From the NCBI GenBank assembly GCA_026394195.1, contig JAPKYS010000072.1, forward strand, positions 1 to 34,815: a stretch of DNA of 34,815 bases, in the 5' to 3' direction. Both the position numbers and the translations under genes were made by a program. Below are positions 15,796-22,197 of this stretch, in pieces. This stretch comes from a bacterium (GTDB taxonomy: Bacteria > Electryoneota > B3-LCP). Positions within the stretch are counted from its first letter, which is position 1. Each line of letters opens with the position of its first letter. The notes below the pieces were generated by a model that did no database searches, was not told where the DNA came from, and worked only from the letters and a program-made list of their open reading frames with translations.

Positions 15796-15851
15796 TCTGA
15801 CTCCTGTCTTCATTCATAACTCATAATTCATAATTCTCTTGCGTAGCAAGA
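15796..15851. repeat. Heptad array plus TCTTGC hairpin after thiS
   Basis: Units attcata, actcata, attcata, attctct (15812-15839), then TCTTGC / GCAAGA (15837-15851). It abuts the thiS stop codon exactly. Sister of 14865-14926. Confidence 0.85.
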
Positions 15852-16052
15852 TCACCCTCCTCCCACGAACCGCACCAACTCCAGCACGTCGCCGTCGGAC
15901 AGAGTTATTTCGGCGAAATCGCTTCTGGATACGGCGGCTCGATTGCGTTCAACGACGATGGTGGAGGGGTCGAGTTCGAGTTCGGCGAGGAGGGCGCTTA
16001 AGGAAAGTCCTTCAGGAACGTCCTTCGGCGTCCCGTTGACGGTAATTTTCAT
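15852..16052 (-). CDS. thiS: Sulfur carrier protein ThiS
   Basis: 66 residues with the ubiquitin-like beta-grasp pattern [22 protein letters not shown] ... SDGDVLELVRFVGGG. The C-terminal Gly-Gly is the site that is adenylated and turned into a thiocarboxylate to donate sulfur to ThiG. The start overlaps the end of thiH by 41 bp, which implies translational coupling. No ThiF adenylyltransferase gene is in the window, so activation must depend on a gene elsewhere. The stop codon is directly followed by the repeat at 15796-15851. Confidence 0.93.
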   Translation of the reverse strand: MKITVNGTPKDVPEGLSLSALLAELELDPSTIVVERNRAAVSRSDFAEITLSDGDVLELVRFVGGG

Positions 16053-17172
16053 GAGCAGTGCTTTCGTGTAAGAGTTGATCCCAATCTTTCCACACCGGTT
16101 CGTAACCCGCCTGTCGGATGGCTTGTGCCACTTCGCCCGGAGTGCGGTGGTCTTCGACCAGGAACTGCCCGCGGTCTTCGGCGGGGTGCAGGTAGCCGCC
16201 GGGTTCGGTGCGCGACCCCGCGCTCATCTGCGTGACGCCTAACCCAATCAGGTGATCGCGCAGGTACGCCGGTTCCCGGGTTGACAGCACCAGACCCGCG
16301 TCGGGAAGATAGATTCTCAGCGCCAGCATCATTTGCACCAGAGCCGCATCATTGACCGGCGCGGCCGGTTGGAACGCTTCCGGTGTGTGCCGCAGCCGCG
16401 GGAAACTGACGGTGACCTGTGATTTCCAGAAGTGGCGCATCAGGTAATCGGCGTGCAGAGCCAGCGCGATGGCTTCATAGCGCCAGTCGTACAGCCCTAA
16501 GAGCGCTCCGATGCCCAAGCGTCGGAATCCCGCCTGACCGGCTCGTTCTAAAGCCCCCAGCCGCCAGTCAAAATTACGCTTGCGCCCCGATGGATGCACC
16601 AGGTCGTAGGCGTCCCGCTGGTAGGTTTCCTGGTAGAGCGTCAATCCGTCGGCTCCGGCTTCGGTCATCTGAGCGTACACCGGACCCGACAGCGGGTAGA
16701 TCTCCAGCGAGAGCGAAGGGAAATCAGTTCGCAGGGCTTCCAGAATCTGGATCAGGAACGCGGGAGGAACCACGTTCGGCGCTTCTCCGCAGACCAGTAG
16801 CAGATGCCCGAAGCCGATCTGCTTCAGGTAGGCGGCTTCGGCGATGACTTCGTCCAGCGTCAGCGTCATGCGTTCGATCTGGCGGTGCAGGTTGAAGCCG
16901 CAGTAAGCGCAGGCGTTGGTGCATTCGTTGGAAACGTACAGAGGGGTGTACAGCAGAATCACCCGCCCAAAGCGTTGTAATGTCAGATCGTGAACACGCT
17001 GCGCCATCGGTTCCAGGTACTTTTCCGCCGCCGGAGAAGTCAGCGCCAGAAAATCACCGAAATCCGGTTCGCTGCGCGCCAGCGCCGCTTCGACACGCGC
17101 AGGCGTAACGCCTTCCAACTGCTGCCGCAGCCGAGGAACGTCCGAGCGATCCAGTAGTCCTTTGAAGGTCAT
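16012..17172 (-). CDS. thiH: 2-iminoacetate synthase
   Basis: 386 residues. A radical SAM enzyme that cleaves tyrosine to dehydroglycine (2-iminoacetate), the substrate for thiazole formation by ThiG. The cluster motif CTNACAYC gives C84, C88 and C91, in the CxxxCxxC spacing of the family. Other family stretches are [53 protein letters not shown] and [12 protein letters not shown]. Having ThiH rather than the oxygen-dependent ThiO fits an anaerobic or facultative life style. It overlaps the thiG stop by 4 bp and thiS by 41 bp, so the genes are cotranscribed and probably translationally coupled. Confidence 0.95.
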   Translation of the reverse strand: MTFKGLLDRSDVPRLRQQLEGVTPARVEAALARSEPDFGDFLALTSPAAEKYLEPMAQRVHDLTLQRFGRVILLYTPLYVSNECTNACAYCGFNLHRQIERMTLTLDEVIAEAAYLKQIGFGHLLLVCGEAPNVVPPAFLIQILEALRTDFPSLSLEIYPLSGPVYAQMTEAGADGLTLYQETYQRDAYDLVHPSGRKRNFDWRLGALERAGQAGFRRLGIGALLGLYDWRYEAIALALHADYLMRHFWKSQVTVSFPRLRHTPEAFQPAAPVNDAALVQMMLALRIYLPDAGLVLSTREPAYLRDHLIGLGVTQMSAGSRTEPGGYLHPAEDRGQFLVEDHRTPGEVAQAIRQAGYEPVWKDWDQLLHESTAHENYRQRDAEGRS

Positions 17173-17972
17173 TTGCCTAAGAAGCCGGTTAGAGGTGAAC
17201 TCGCTTCGGCTTGCAGTTTTTCCAACGGTTTACCCGCCCAAAAGGCTTTCCTCCCCGCCAGCGTCCCCAGCCGAAAGGCGTCAGCCATGAGGACAGGGTC
17301 AAACGCCGTAGCGATGGCGGTGTTGACCAGCACTGCGTCCGCGCCTAACTCCATGGCTTCGGCGGCGTGCGACGGCGCTCCCAAACCGGCATCGACCACC
17401 ACGGGGACCAGCGAATTTTCGATGATGATAGCGATGGCGTCGCGGGTCTTAAGACCCCGGTTCGATCCGATGGGGCTGCCTAACGGCATCACCGCGGCGC
17501 AGCCGACGTCTTCCAATTTCTTGGCCAGCACCGGATCGGCGTTGATGTAGGGCAGCACCACGAACCCTTCCTTGACCAGTTCTTCCGCCGCCTTCAGCGT
17601 TTCCACCGGATCGGGCAGCAGGTAGCGCGGGTCGGGCGTCACTTCTAACTTGATCCAAGGTTCCAACCCCGAGGTGCGCGCCAGCCGCGCCAGCCGCACC
17701 GCTTCTGCGGCGTCGCGGGCTCCGGAAGTGTTGGGCAGCAGCAGGTAGGGTCCCCCTTGCAGAGCCGCCAGCATGTCGTCCTGCGGGTTGGCCAGATCAA
17801 CCCGCCGCAGCGCCACCGTGACGATCTGTGAGCGCGAGGCGTCCACAGCCCGCCGCATCATCGCCGCCGAAGCGAATTTGCCCGTCCCGATCAGCAGCCG
17901 GGAGCTGAAGCTTTTATGCGCGATGACCAGAGCGTCCTGCGGAGTGCTGGGTATTGCTGTCGAATTTGCCAT
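17169..17972 (-). CDS. thiG: Thiazole synthase
   Basis: 267 residues from ATG 17972. The TIM-barrel enzyme makes the thiazole ring from DXP, 2-iminoacetate and ThiS-thiocarboxylate. WIKLEV holds K108, the lysine that forms the Schiff base with [36 protein letters not shown] and [27 protein letters not shown] are family stretches. The open frame continues upstream to 18110, but that part includes the promoter at 18024-18052 and does not look like ThiG, so the later ATG is used. First gene of the thi operon. I find no TPP riboswitch signature in the short leader. Confidence 0.95.
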   Translation of the reverse strand: MANSTAIPSTPQDALVIAHKSFSSRLLIGTGKFASAAMMRRAVDASRSQIVTVALRRVDLANPQDDMLAALQGGPYLLLPNTSGARDAAEAVRLARLARTSGLEPWIKLEVTPDPRYLLPDPVETLKAAEELVKEGFVVLPYINADPVLAKKLEDVGCAAVMPLGSPIGSNRGLKTRDAIAIIIENSLVPVVVDAGLGAPSHAAEAMELGADAVLVNTAIATAFDPVLMADAFRLGTLAGRKAFWAGKPLEKLQAEASSPLTGFLGK

Positions 17973-18023
17973 GATGATGGTGATACGCCTTTCCGGGTTG
18001 GCTGGTTGAACGACTTTCTTGAT

Positions 18024-18052
18024 AATATAGCACATTCGGGTGGGAAATGCAA
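18024..18052 (-). promoter_or_regulatory. Promoter of the thi operon
   Basis: On the minus strand TTGCAT (18047-18052), 17 bp, TATATT (18024-18029). Transcription would start about 45 nt before the thiG ATG, leaving no room for a TPP riboswitch. Confidence 0.6.
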
Positions 18053-18106
18053 CCTCTGGAGTTATGAATTGTGAATGAGGAAAACAGGGTACAGAAGAGA
18101 AACGTG

Positions 18107-18311
18107 TCATTCCGGACAGCCCGAAGGGCGTGATCCGGAATCCAGGAAAACGTCCCGAAGGGACTGAAGGTGAGTAGCCCGGGAATTCATTCCCGGGAAT
18201 CGAAGAACCCTTAATCTGGCATTGCCTCTGTAAAGAAAATTAGCTTACCACCTTGAGCCCCTTGCGTAAAGAGCGCCACAATCCTGTAGGGCAAGGGGGT
18301 GAACCCCCTTG
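18107..18311. repeat. Cluster of palindromes between thiG and the SBBP gene
   Basis: ATTCCGGA / TCCGGAAT (18109-18141), GTCCC / GGGAC (18152-18164), CCCGGGAA / TTCCCGGG with loop TTCA (18178-18197) and CAAGGGGGT / ACCCCCTTG with a 2-base loop (18292-18311), the last flanked by GTAG and TTAC. No gene is visible in 17973-18674, which otherwise holds two promoters and the repeats listed next. Confidence 0.75.
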
Positions 18312-18369
18312 TTACTTCGCTGCAAGCCGTTTCCCCCGCAAAAAATCTTTCCCCACCCCAAAATAATCC

Positions 18370-18398
18370 TTGACAAATGATTTTTCTTTTCTTATATT
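18370..18398 (+). promoter_or_regulatory. Strong sigma70-type promoter of the SBBP gene
   Basis: TTGACA (18370-18375), 17 bp, TATATT (18393-18398). The roughly 270-nt leader to the ATG at 18675 is filled with palindromic and 9-bp repeats. Confidence 0.7.
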
Positions 18399-18433
18399 AG
18401 AACACCCGTCCAGCTCGGGGTGGGTTTCTCGTT

Positions 18434-18476
18434 GTGTCAGGTCTTGCGGAAACGCAGTTGACGTGTGACCTAACGC
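18434..18476. repeat. GCGTCAGGTC palindrome, diverged copy
   Basis: GTGTCAGGTC ... GACCTAACGC with flanking GTTG / CAACG. Fourth copy of the family found at 10953, 14802 and 29465. Confidence 0.75.
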
Positions 18477-18491
18477 AACGCACAAAAACCC

Positions 18492-18595
18492 CGTCATTCC
18501 CGCAAGCGATGCGCGTCGGGAATCGCCTTGCATCGGCAACGATGTCAATAGGCGATTCCGGACCCCAATGGGGCAGGCTAAGCCGGAATGACAAG
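18492..18595. repeat. ATTCC(C/G)G ... GGAATGAC repeats
   Basis: Two adjacent units, one around ATTCCCG...CGGGAAT (about 18492-18525) and one around ATTCCGG...CCGGAATGAC (about 18555-18595). Both lie in the transcribed leader of the SBBP gene. Confidence 0.65.
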
Positions 18596-18607
18596 GCTTT
18601 TAATCCC

Positions 18608-18642
18608 TTTAATCCGTGAAATCCGTGTAATCCGTGGTTCAG
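18608..18642. repeat. 9-bp tandem repeat AATCCGTG
   Basis: Units tttaatccg, tgaaatccg, tgtaatccg, then tggttcag. Matches 15703-15728. Confidence 0.75.
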
Positions 18643-18674
18643 ACAATTATCAACCTTATCCCAAGGAGACCGCC

Positions 18675-20729
18675 ATGTTCCGTTCTATCATTCTATCAGT
18701 GTTGCTGCTGTGTGCATCAGTTTGTTTCCTCCACGCCCAGGTGAACCAGGAGTGGGTGGCGACAGATGGCTTAAATGGTTCAGCTTTTGCAGTTGTCACT
18801 GACAGCGCTGGAAACATTTACGTTACCGGCCCTCTCAACCAAGACTTAATAACGAACAAATATGATCCACAGGGGAATCTTTTATGGACGGCGAGTCATT
18901 TTGGACCTCTATGGTCTCTCCTGGAGCCATCGAATCGCCATATTATGCTTGACCCGGAGGGACATGTGTATGTATCAATCGGCATCGCAGATTATCCCAC
19001 AAATTACGATTATTTTACCATAAAATATAATCCGGATGGCACCGAAGCGTGGGAGGCTCGCTTTGTCGGACCGGCTGGCGGTCATGATTACCCCAATTCC
19101 ATGGCCGTTGACAACAATGGCAATGTATATGTTACAGGACGAAGCATGGGTAATAACTATAATTACGCTACCGTAAAATACGACACGTCCGGCAATCAAC
19201 TCTGGGTGGCGCTTTATAATGGATCCTACAACCACAGTGATTATGCGCATGATATCGTCGTTGACAGTAATGGCGACGTATATGTTACGGGTTCAGTTGC
19301 CATTGCGAGTCAATTTGACCAATGGGCAACCATTAAGTACAACTCTGCTGGAGTAGAACAGTGGATTGAATATAAAGGCCATTCGGGCACGCTTAATTCG
19401 GCTATGGCCATGATTATTGACGATAGCGGTGATGTCTGTGTCACCGGATATCTATATACTCCGGGGATAAATTACGCTACAGTCAAATATGATCCTGATG
19501 GTAACGAATTATGGACTTCATATTACGACTATTTCGGGCACGGCGATTATGCCTTTTACATCGCAGGCGATCGCTTCGGAAATATTTATGTGACCGGTGA
19601 AAGTTGTGGATTTAGTACTCCGGATTTTTATCGTAATGACATTGCCACGGTCAAATATGATGCAGCCGGCAACCAGATCTGGGCTGCAAGATACGTTGAA
19701 CCACAGATGATTTACGCAAAAGCCAGCCCGAGAGGTATCGTAACAGACAATTTTGGCAATGTTTATGTAACCGGGCGTAATAACGGACCCTGGATTTCCG
19801 ACTTTATAACGCTTATGTATACCACGGATGGTGAGGAACGCTGGCGTGCCAGGTGTAGTGATAGTGGTCAAAATAATGCATATTCAATTGCAATAGATAG
19901 AAACTCTAATGTGTATGTAGCTGGACGAGGACAGTTTGGGAGTAACTTACTGAGTTATTTAACGATCAAATATAATCAAGATCCCAACCCTTCAAACCGC
20001 ATCTCGCCGCTCTCGCCACCCATAGTCATTCCGGCAAATGGAGGGCGTTTCCACTATCTTCTCAGAGTCCAAAATCCCAATCCGACACCGACGATCACAT
20101 CTTCTTGGAATCGCCTTCGGAATTCGACCGGTAATTACATGAATGTCAGCACGACATTTGCGAGAACCCTTCCTGGAAACGCGGCTCCTTCCAGGATATT
20201 TACGCAGGCGATCGCTGATACACTCCCAGCCGGAACCTATGATTTCATCTCCTACATCGGCATATACCCTGAATACATCCAGGATTCCAGCTTCTTTACC
20301 ATTACCAAGTCCGCCCTGTCCGATGGCTCCCCTTGGGTCTCCGAATCCTCCTGCACCGGCGATTTCTTCGATGAATTTGCCCTGCAGGATAACCCTTCTT
20401 CCATTCATAATTCATCACTCATAACTCATAACTGCGTACCCAACCCCTTCAACCCCACCACCACCATCCGCTTCGATCTGCCTATCGCCGCGCAGGTGAC
20501 GCTGGAGGTGTTCGATATCAACGGACGCAATGTAGGGGCGCATGGCATGCGCCCGTCGGGAGGCGGTGGTTCTGCGGGCGCACGCAGTGCGCCCCTACAA
20601 GAAACCTGGTACTACGTCGGCTCACACGAGATAATCTTCGATGGATCGGGATTGCCGTCGGGGGTGTACCTGTATCGGTTGACTGCGGGTGAACTAACTG
20701 CGAACGGGAAGATAGTTTTGCTGAAGTAG
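18675..20729 (+). CDS. SBBP-repeat beta-propeller with T9SS sorting domain
   Basis: 684 residues from ATG 18675, which has AAGGAG 7 nt upstream and a signal peptide (MFRSIILSVLLLCASVCFLHA). An upstream ATG at 18588 lies in repeat sequence and is rejected. About eight SBBP units follow (DNNGNVYVTGRSMGNNYNYA, TVKYDTSGNQLW and variants). The shared module starts LSPPIVIPANGGRFHY. The linker translates a heptad array (SIHNSSLITHN). The sorting domain starts VPNPFNPTTTIRF near residue 587 and ends GKIVLLK. Its loop after DINGRN carries the 67-bp double palindrome (VGAHGMRPSGGGG...GARSAPL). Probably exported by T9SS to the cell surface or medium; no catalytic motif is visible. Confidence 0.88.
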   Translation: MFRSIILSVLLLCASVCFLHAQVNQEWVATDGLNGSAFAVVTDSAGNIYVTGPLNQDLITNKYDPQGNLLWTASHFGPLWSLLEPSNRHIMLDPEGHVYVSIGIADYPTNYDYFTIKYNPDGTEAWEARFVGPAGGHDYPNSMAVDNNGNVYVTGRSMGNNYNYATVKYDTSGNQLWVALYNGSYNHSDYAHDIVVDSNGDVYVTGSVAIASQFDQWATIKYNSAGVEQWIEYKGHSGTLNSAMAMIIDDSGDVCVTGYLYTPGINYATVKYDPDGNELWTSYYDYFGHGDYAFYIAGDRFGNIYVTGESCGFSTPDFYRNDIATVKYDAAGNQIWAARYVEPQMIYAKASPRGIVTDNFGNVYVTGRNNGPWISDFITLMYTTDGEERWRARCSDSGQNNAYSIAIDRNSNVYVAGRGQFGSNLLSYLTIKYNQDPNPSNRISPLSPPIVIPANGGRFHYLLRVQNPNPTPTITSSWNRLRNSTGNYMNVSTTFARTLPGNAAPSRIFTQAIADTLPAGTYDFISYIGIYPEYIQDSSFFTITKSALSDGSPWVSESSCTGDFFDEFALQDNPSSIHNSSLITHNCVPNPFNPTTTIRFDLPIAAQVTLEVFDINGRNVGAHGMRPSGGGGSAGARSAPLQETWYYVGSHEIIFDGSGLPSGVYLYRLTAGELTANGKIVLLK
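20403..20432. repeat. Heptad array inside a coding sequence
   Basis: Units attcata, attcatc, actcata, actcata, then ac. Translated as HNSSLITHN in the linker before the sorting domain of the gene at 18675. In spacers the same array occurs at 15812-15839 and 29508-29556. Confidence 0.88.
20532..20598. repeat. 67-bp double palindrome inside a coding sequence, second copy
   Basis: Same length, ends and position in the protein as 4549-4615. Both have a GGCGTGC-region or GCAGTGC-region second hairpin, which differ in the core, so the copies have diverged. Confidence 0.9.
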
Positions 20730-20745
20730 TCACGAGTCACGAGAG

Positions 20746-20835
20746 GTAGGGGCGCAGCATGCTGCGCCCTCTCTTCTCTTCGAGTCCCCTTCAGGGGGCT
20801 TTGGAATGATGTAGCACCGTCCTTTAGGGCGGTGC
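20746..20835. repeat. Palindromes after the SBBP gene
   Basis: GTAGGGGC-arm element with core GCAGCATGCTGC (20746-20770), AGTCCCC / GGGGGCT (20783-20800) and GCACCGTCCT / AGGGCGGTGC with a TTA loop (20814-20835, one wobble pair). Together they could end the transcript. Confidence 0.75.
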
Positions 20836-20902
20836 GAGGACGGTGGTGCAAGCAGGCGATTCCGGACGCGCTTCGTTTGCCGGAATGACATGCTTTCACT
20901 GA

Positions 20903-20937
20903 TTGCTGAATGCTGAGTGCTGAGTGCTGAGTGCTTT
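20903..20937. repeat. Heptanucleotide tandem repeat (GTGCTGA)
   Basis: Five units: ttgctga, atgctga, gtgctga, gtgctga, gtgcttt. Confidence 0.85.
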
Positions 20938-21030
20938 TACCCCCCCTCCCAAATCCCCCAAAATCCATTAAACCATTTCCCCTCCCCGGTGTCAATAGAT
21001 TGATCACAAACACTCAGGGAGTGCTCAGGC

Positions 21031-21903
21031 ATGTGTAACCGGATTTTCCTGTCGATCCTCACAGTCAGTCTCTTCAACGCGGGCGGATGCAAGCAGAAAA
21101 CCTATTCCAGCGTCTGGCGGGCGACGCCCATCACCATCGACGGCAAGTCATCCGATTGGGAGGGGGTGATCGGATCGTACGATGAAGACGCCGATGCCTC
21201 CATCGGCATCTGCAATGACGGAGAGAACCTCTACCTGTTGCTGCGCTTCTGGGATAAACAGTACCTGCAATCCCTCAGCATGGGAGGCTTGACGGTCTGG
21301 TTCGACCAGACGGAGAAACGTCAGCAGAAATACGGATTCAAATACCGCTTCCACCTGCCTGACAGCCTGATGCCCGACCGTCCCCCCAGACCCATGCATG
21401 GTTCCAAAGGCAATTTTCCCCCCGCAGATTTTCTGCCGCCCCAATCACCTCAGAAGGATGAAATCACCGTGATTGACAGCACCACTGGTCTTCTAAGCCG
21501 GGTAGCTCCGGAAGGCTATTCCGGCCCAGCCGCCGCCTTCGGAGGCGAGAGCGGCTTCTATACCATCGAATTTCTGATTCCACTGCAAGGAAATCCCGAC
21601 AGCCGTTACGGCATCAAGGTCAACCCGGGCGACCGGATTTCCATCGGGTTCAGCGTCGATCGACCTCAGCGGAGAATGGGTAAGGAAGGAGGCCTGCCTC
21701 AGGGGCAGATGGGTGGCGGATCAGGAAGTCCTCCCAATCAGCCACCGGGTGGTATGGATCGACCCGGCGGTGGTATGGGTGGTCCGGGAGGAGGCCCTGG
21801 TGGTCCGATGGGTGGTGGCCCGGGTGGCGGAAAGCCGCCTCAACGAATCGAAGGGAAGGAACTGAAGGTGTGGATTACTACCGTCCTGGCGACGGCTCCA
21901 TAG
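21031..21903 (+). CDS. CBM9-like secreted lipoprotein with Gly/Pro-rich tail
   Basis: 290 residues. A hydrophobic N-terminus ends FNAGGC (C20), a plausible but imperfect lipobox. Then comes the opening of a family 9 carbohydrate-binding-like sandwich: ITIDGKSSDWEGVIG, the acidic DEDADASIGICNDGENLYLLLRF, and GFYTIEFLIPL with KVNPGDRISIGFSVD. This is the fold used by CBM9 and DOMON-like proteins to bind sugars or haem. Residues about 225-270 are low-complexity GGMGGPGGGPGGP, likely a flexible linker, followed by a final strand (LKVWITTVLATAP). GGGAG precedes the ATG. The stop TAG is the start of TAGGGGCGG, which resembles the palindrome arm. Ligand unknown. Confidence 0.75.
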   Translation: MCNRIFLSILTVSLFNAGGCKQKTYSSVWRATPITIDGKSSDWEGVIGSYDEDADASIGICNDGENLYLLLRFWDKQYLQSLSMGGLTVWFDQTEKRQQKYGFKYRFHLPDSLMPDRPPRPMHGSKGNFPPADFLPPQSPQKDEITVIDSTTGLLSRVAPEGYSGPAAAFGGESGFYTIEFLIPLQGNPDSRYGIKVNPGDRISIGFSVDRPQRRMGKEGGLPQGQMGGGSGSPPNQPPGGMDRPGGGMGGPGGGPGGPMGGGPGGGKPPQRIEGKELKVWITTVLATAP

Positions 21904-21945
21904 GGGCGGTTTGCGGACGCATCCGTCTTCTGACGTATTTGCCTC

Positions 21946-22131
21946 TGGTTGCTGGTTGCTGGTTGCTGGTTGCTGGTGGCGGGTAGGGATTGGAGGGACA
22001 CGCTCCGTCGTGTCCTTAAGGGGACATTGCTTCAATAGAAATAGGACGTGACGGAGCACCTCCCTCCAGTAGGGGCGTTTAATTAAACGCCCTGTTAAGA
22101 AACGTAATCGTACGAGCGCAGCATGCTGCGC
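21946..22131. repeat. Repeat cluster between lipoprotein and CapA-like genes
   Basis: Five TGGTTGC heptads (21946-21980); GGACACG / CGTGTCC (21996-22015); a GTAGGGGC-arm element with core GTTTAATTAAAC (22069-22097); and the 16-bp palindrome GCGCAGCATGCTGCGC (22116-22131). The last, like 20746-20770, is followed a few bases later by CTCTTCGAG, so the element may be longer than its hairpin. No gene is visible in 21904-22197. Confidence 0.8.
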
Positions 22132-22197
22132 GCTGTTATCCTCTTCGAGCCTCGTTTTCGGGGCAAGGGCCTTTTTACTGATTGCTGAATGTTTCTT

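Noticed and set aside
14865..15851. CRISPR array from the repeated short sequences
   Set aside because: Repeats are heptads and palindromes without uniform spacers, and no cas gene is present.
17973..18107. TPP riboswitch before the thi operon
   Set aside because: I looked for the CTGAGA and ACCTGATC-type conserved segments on the minus strand and found none; the predicted leader is only about 45 nt.
17973..18110. N-terminal extension of thiG to 18110
   Set aside because: The promoter at 18024-18052 and a repeat fall inside it, and the residues are unlike ThiG.
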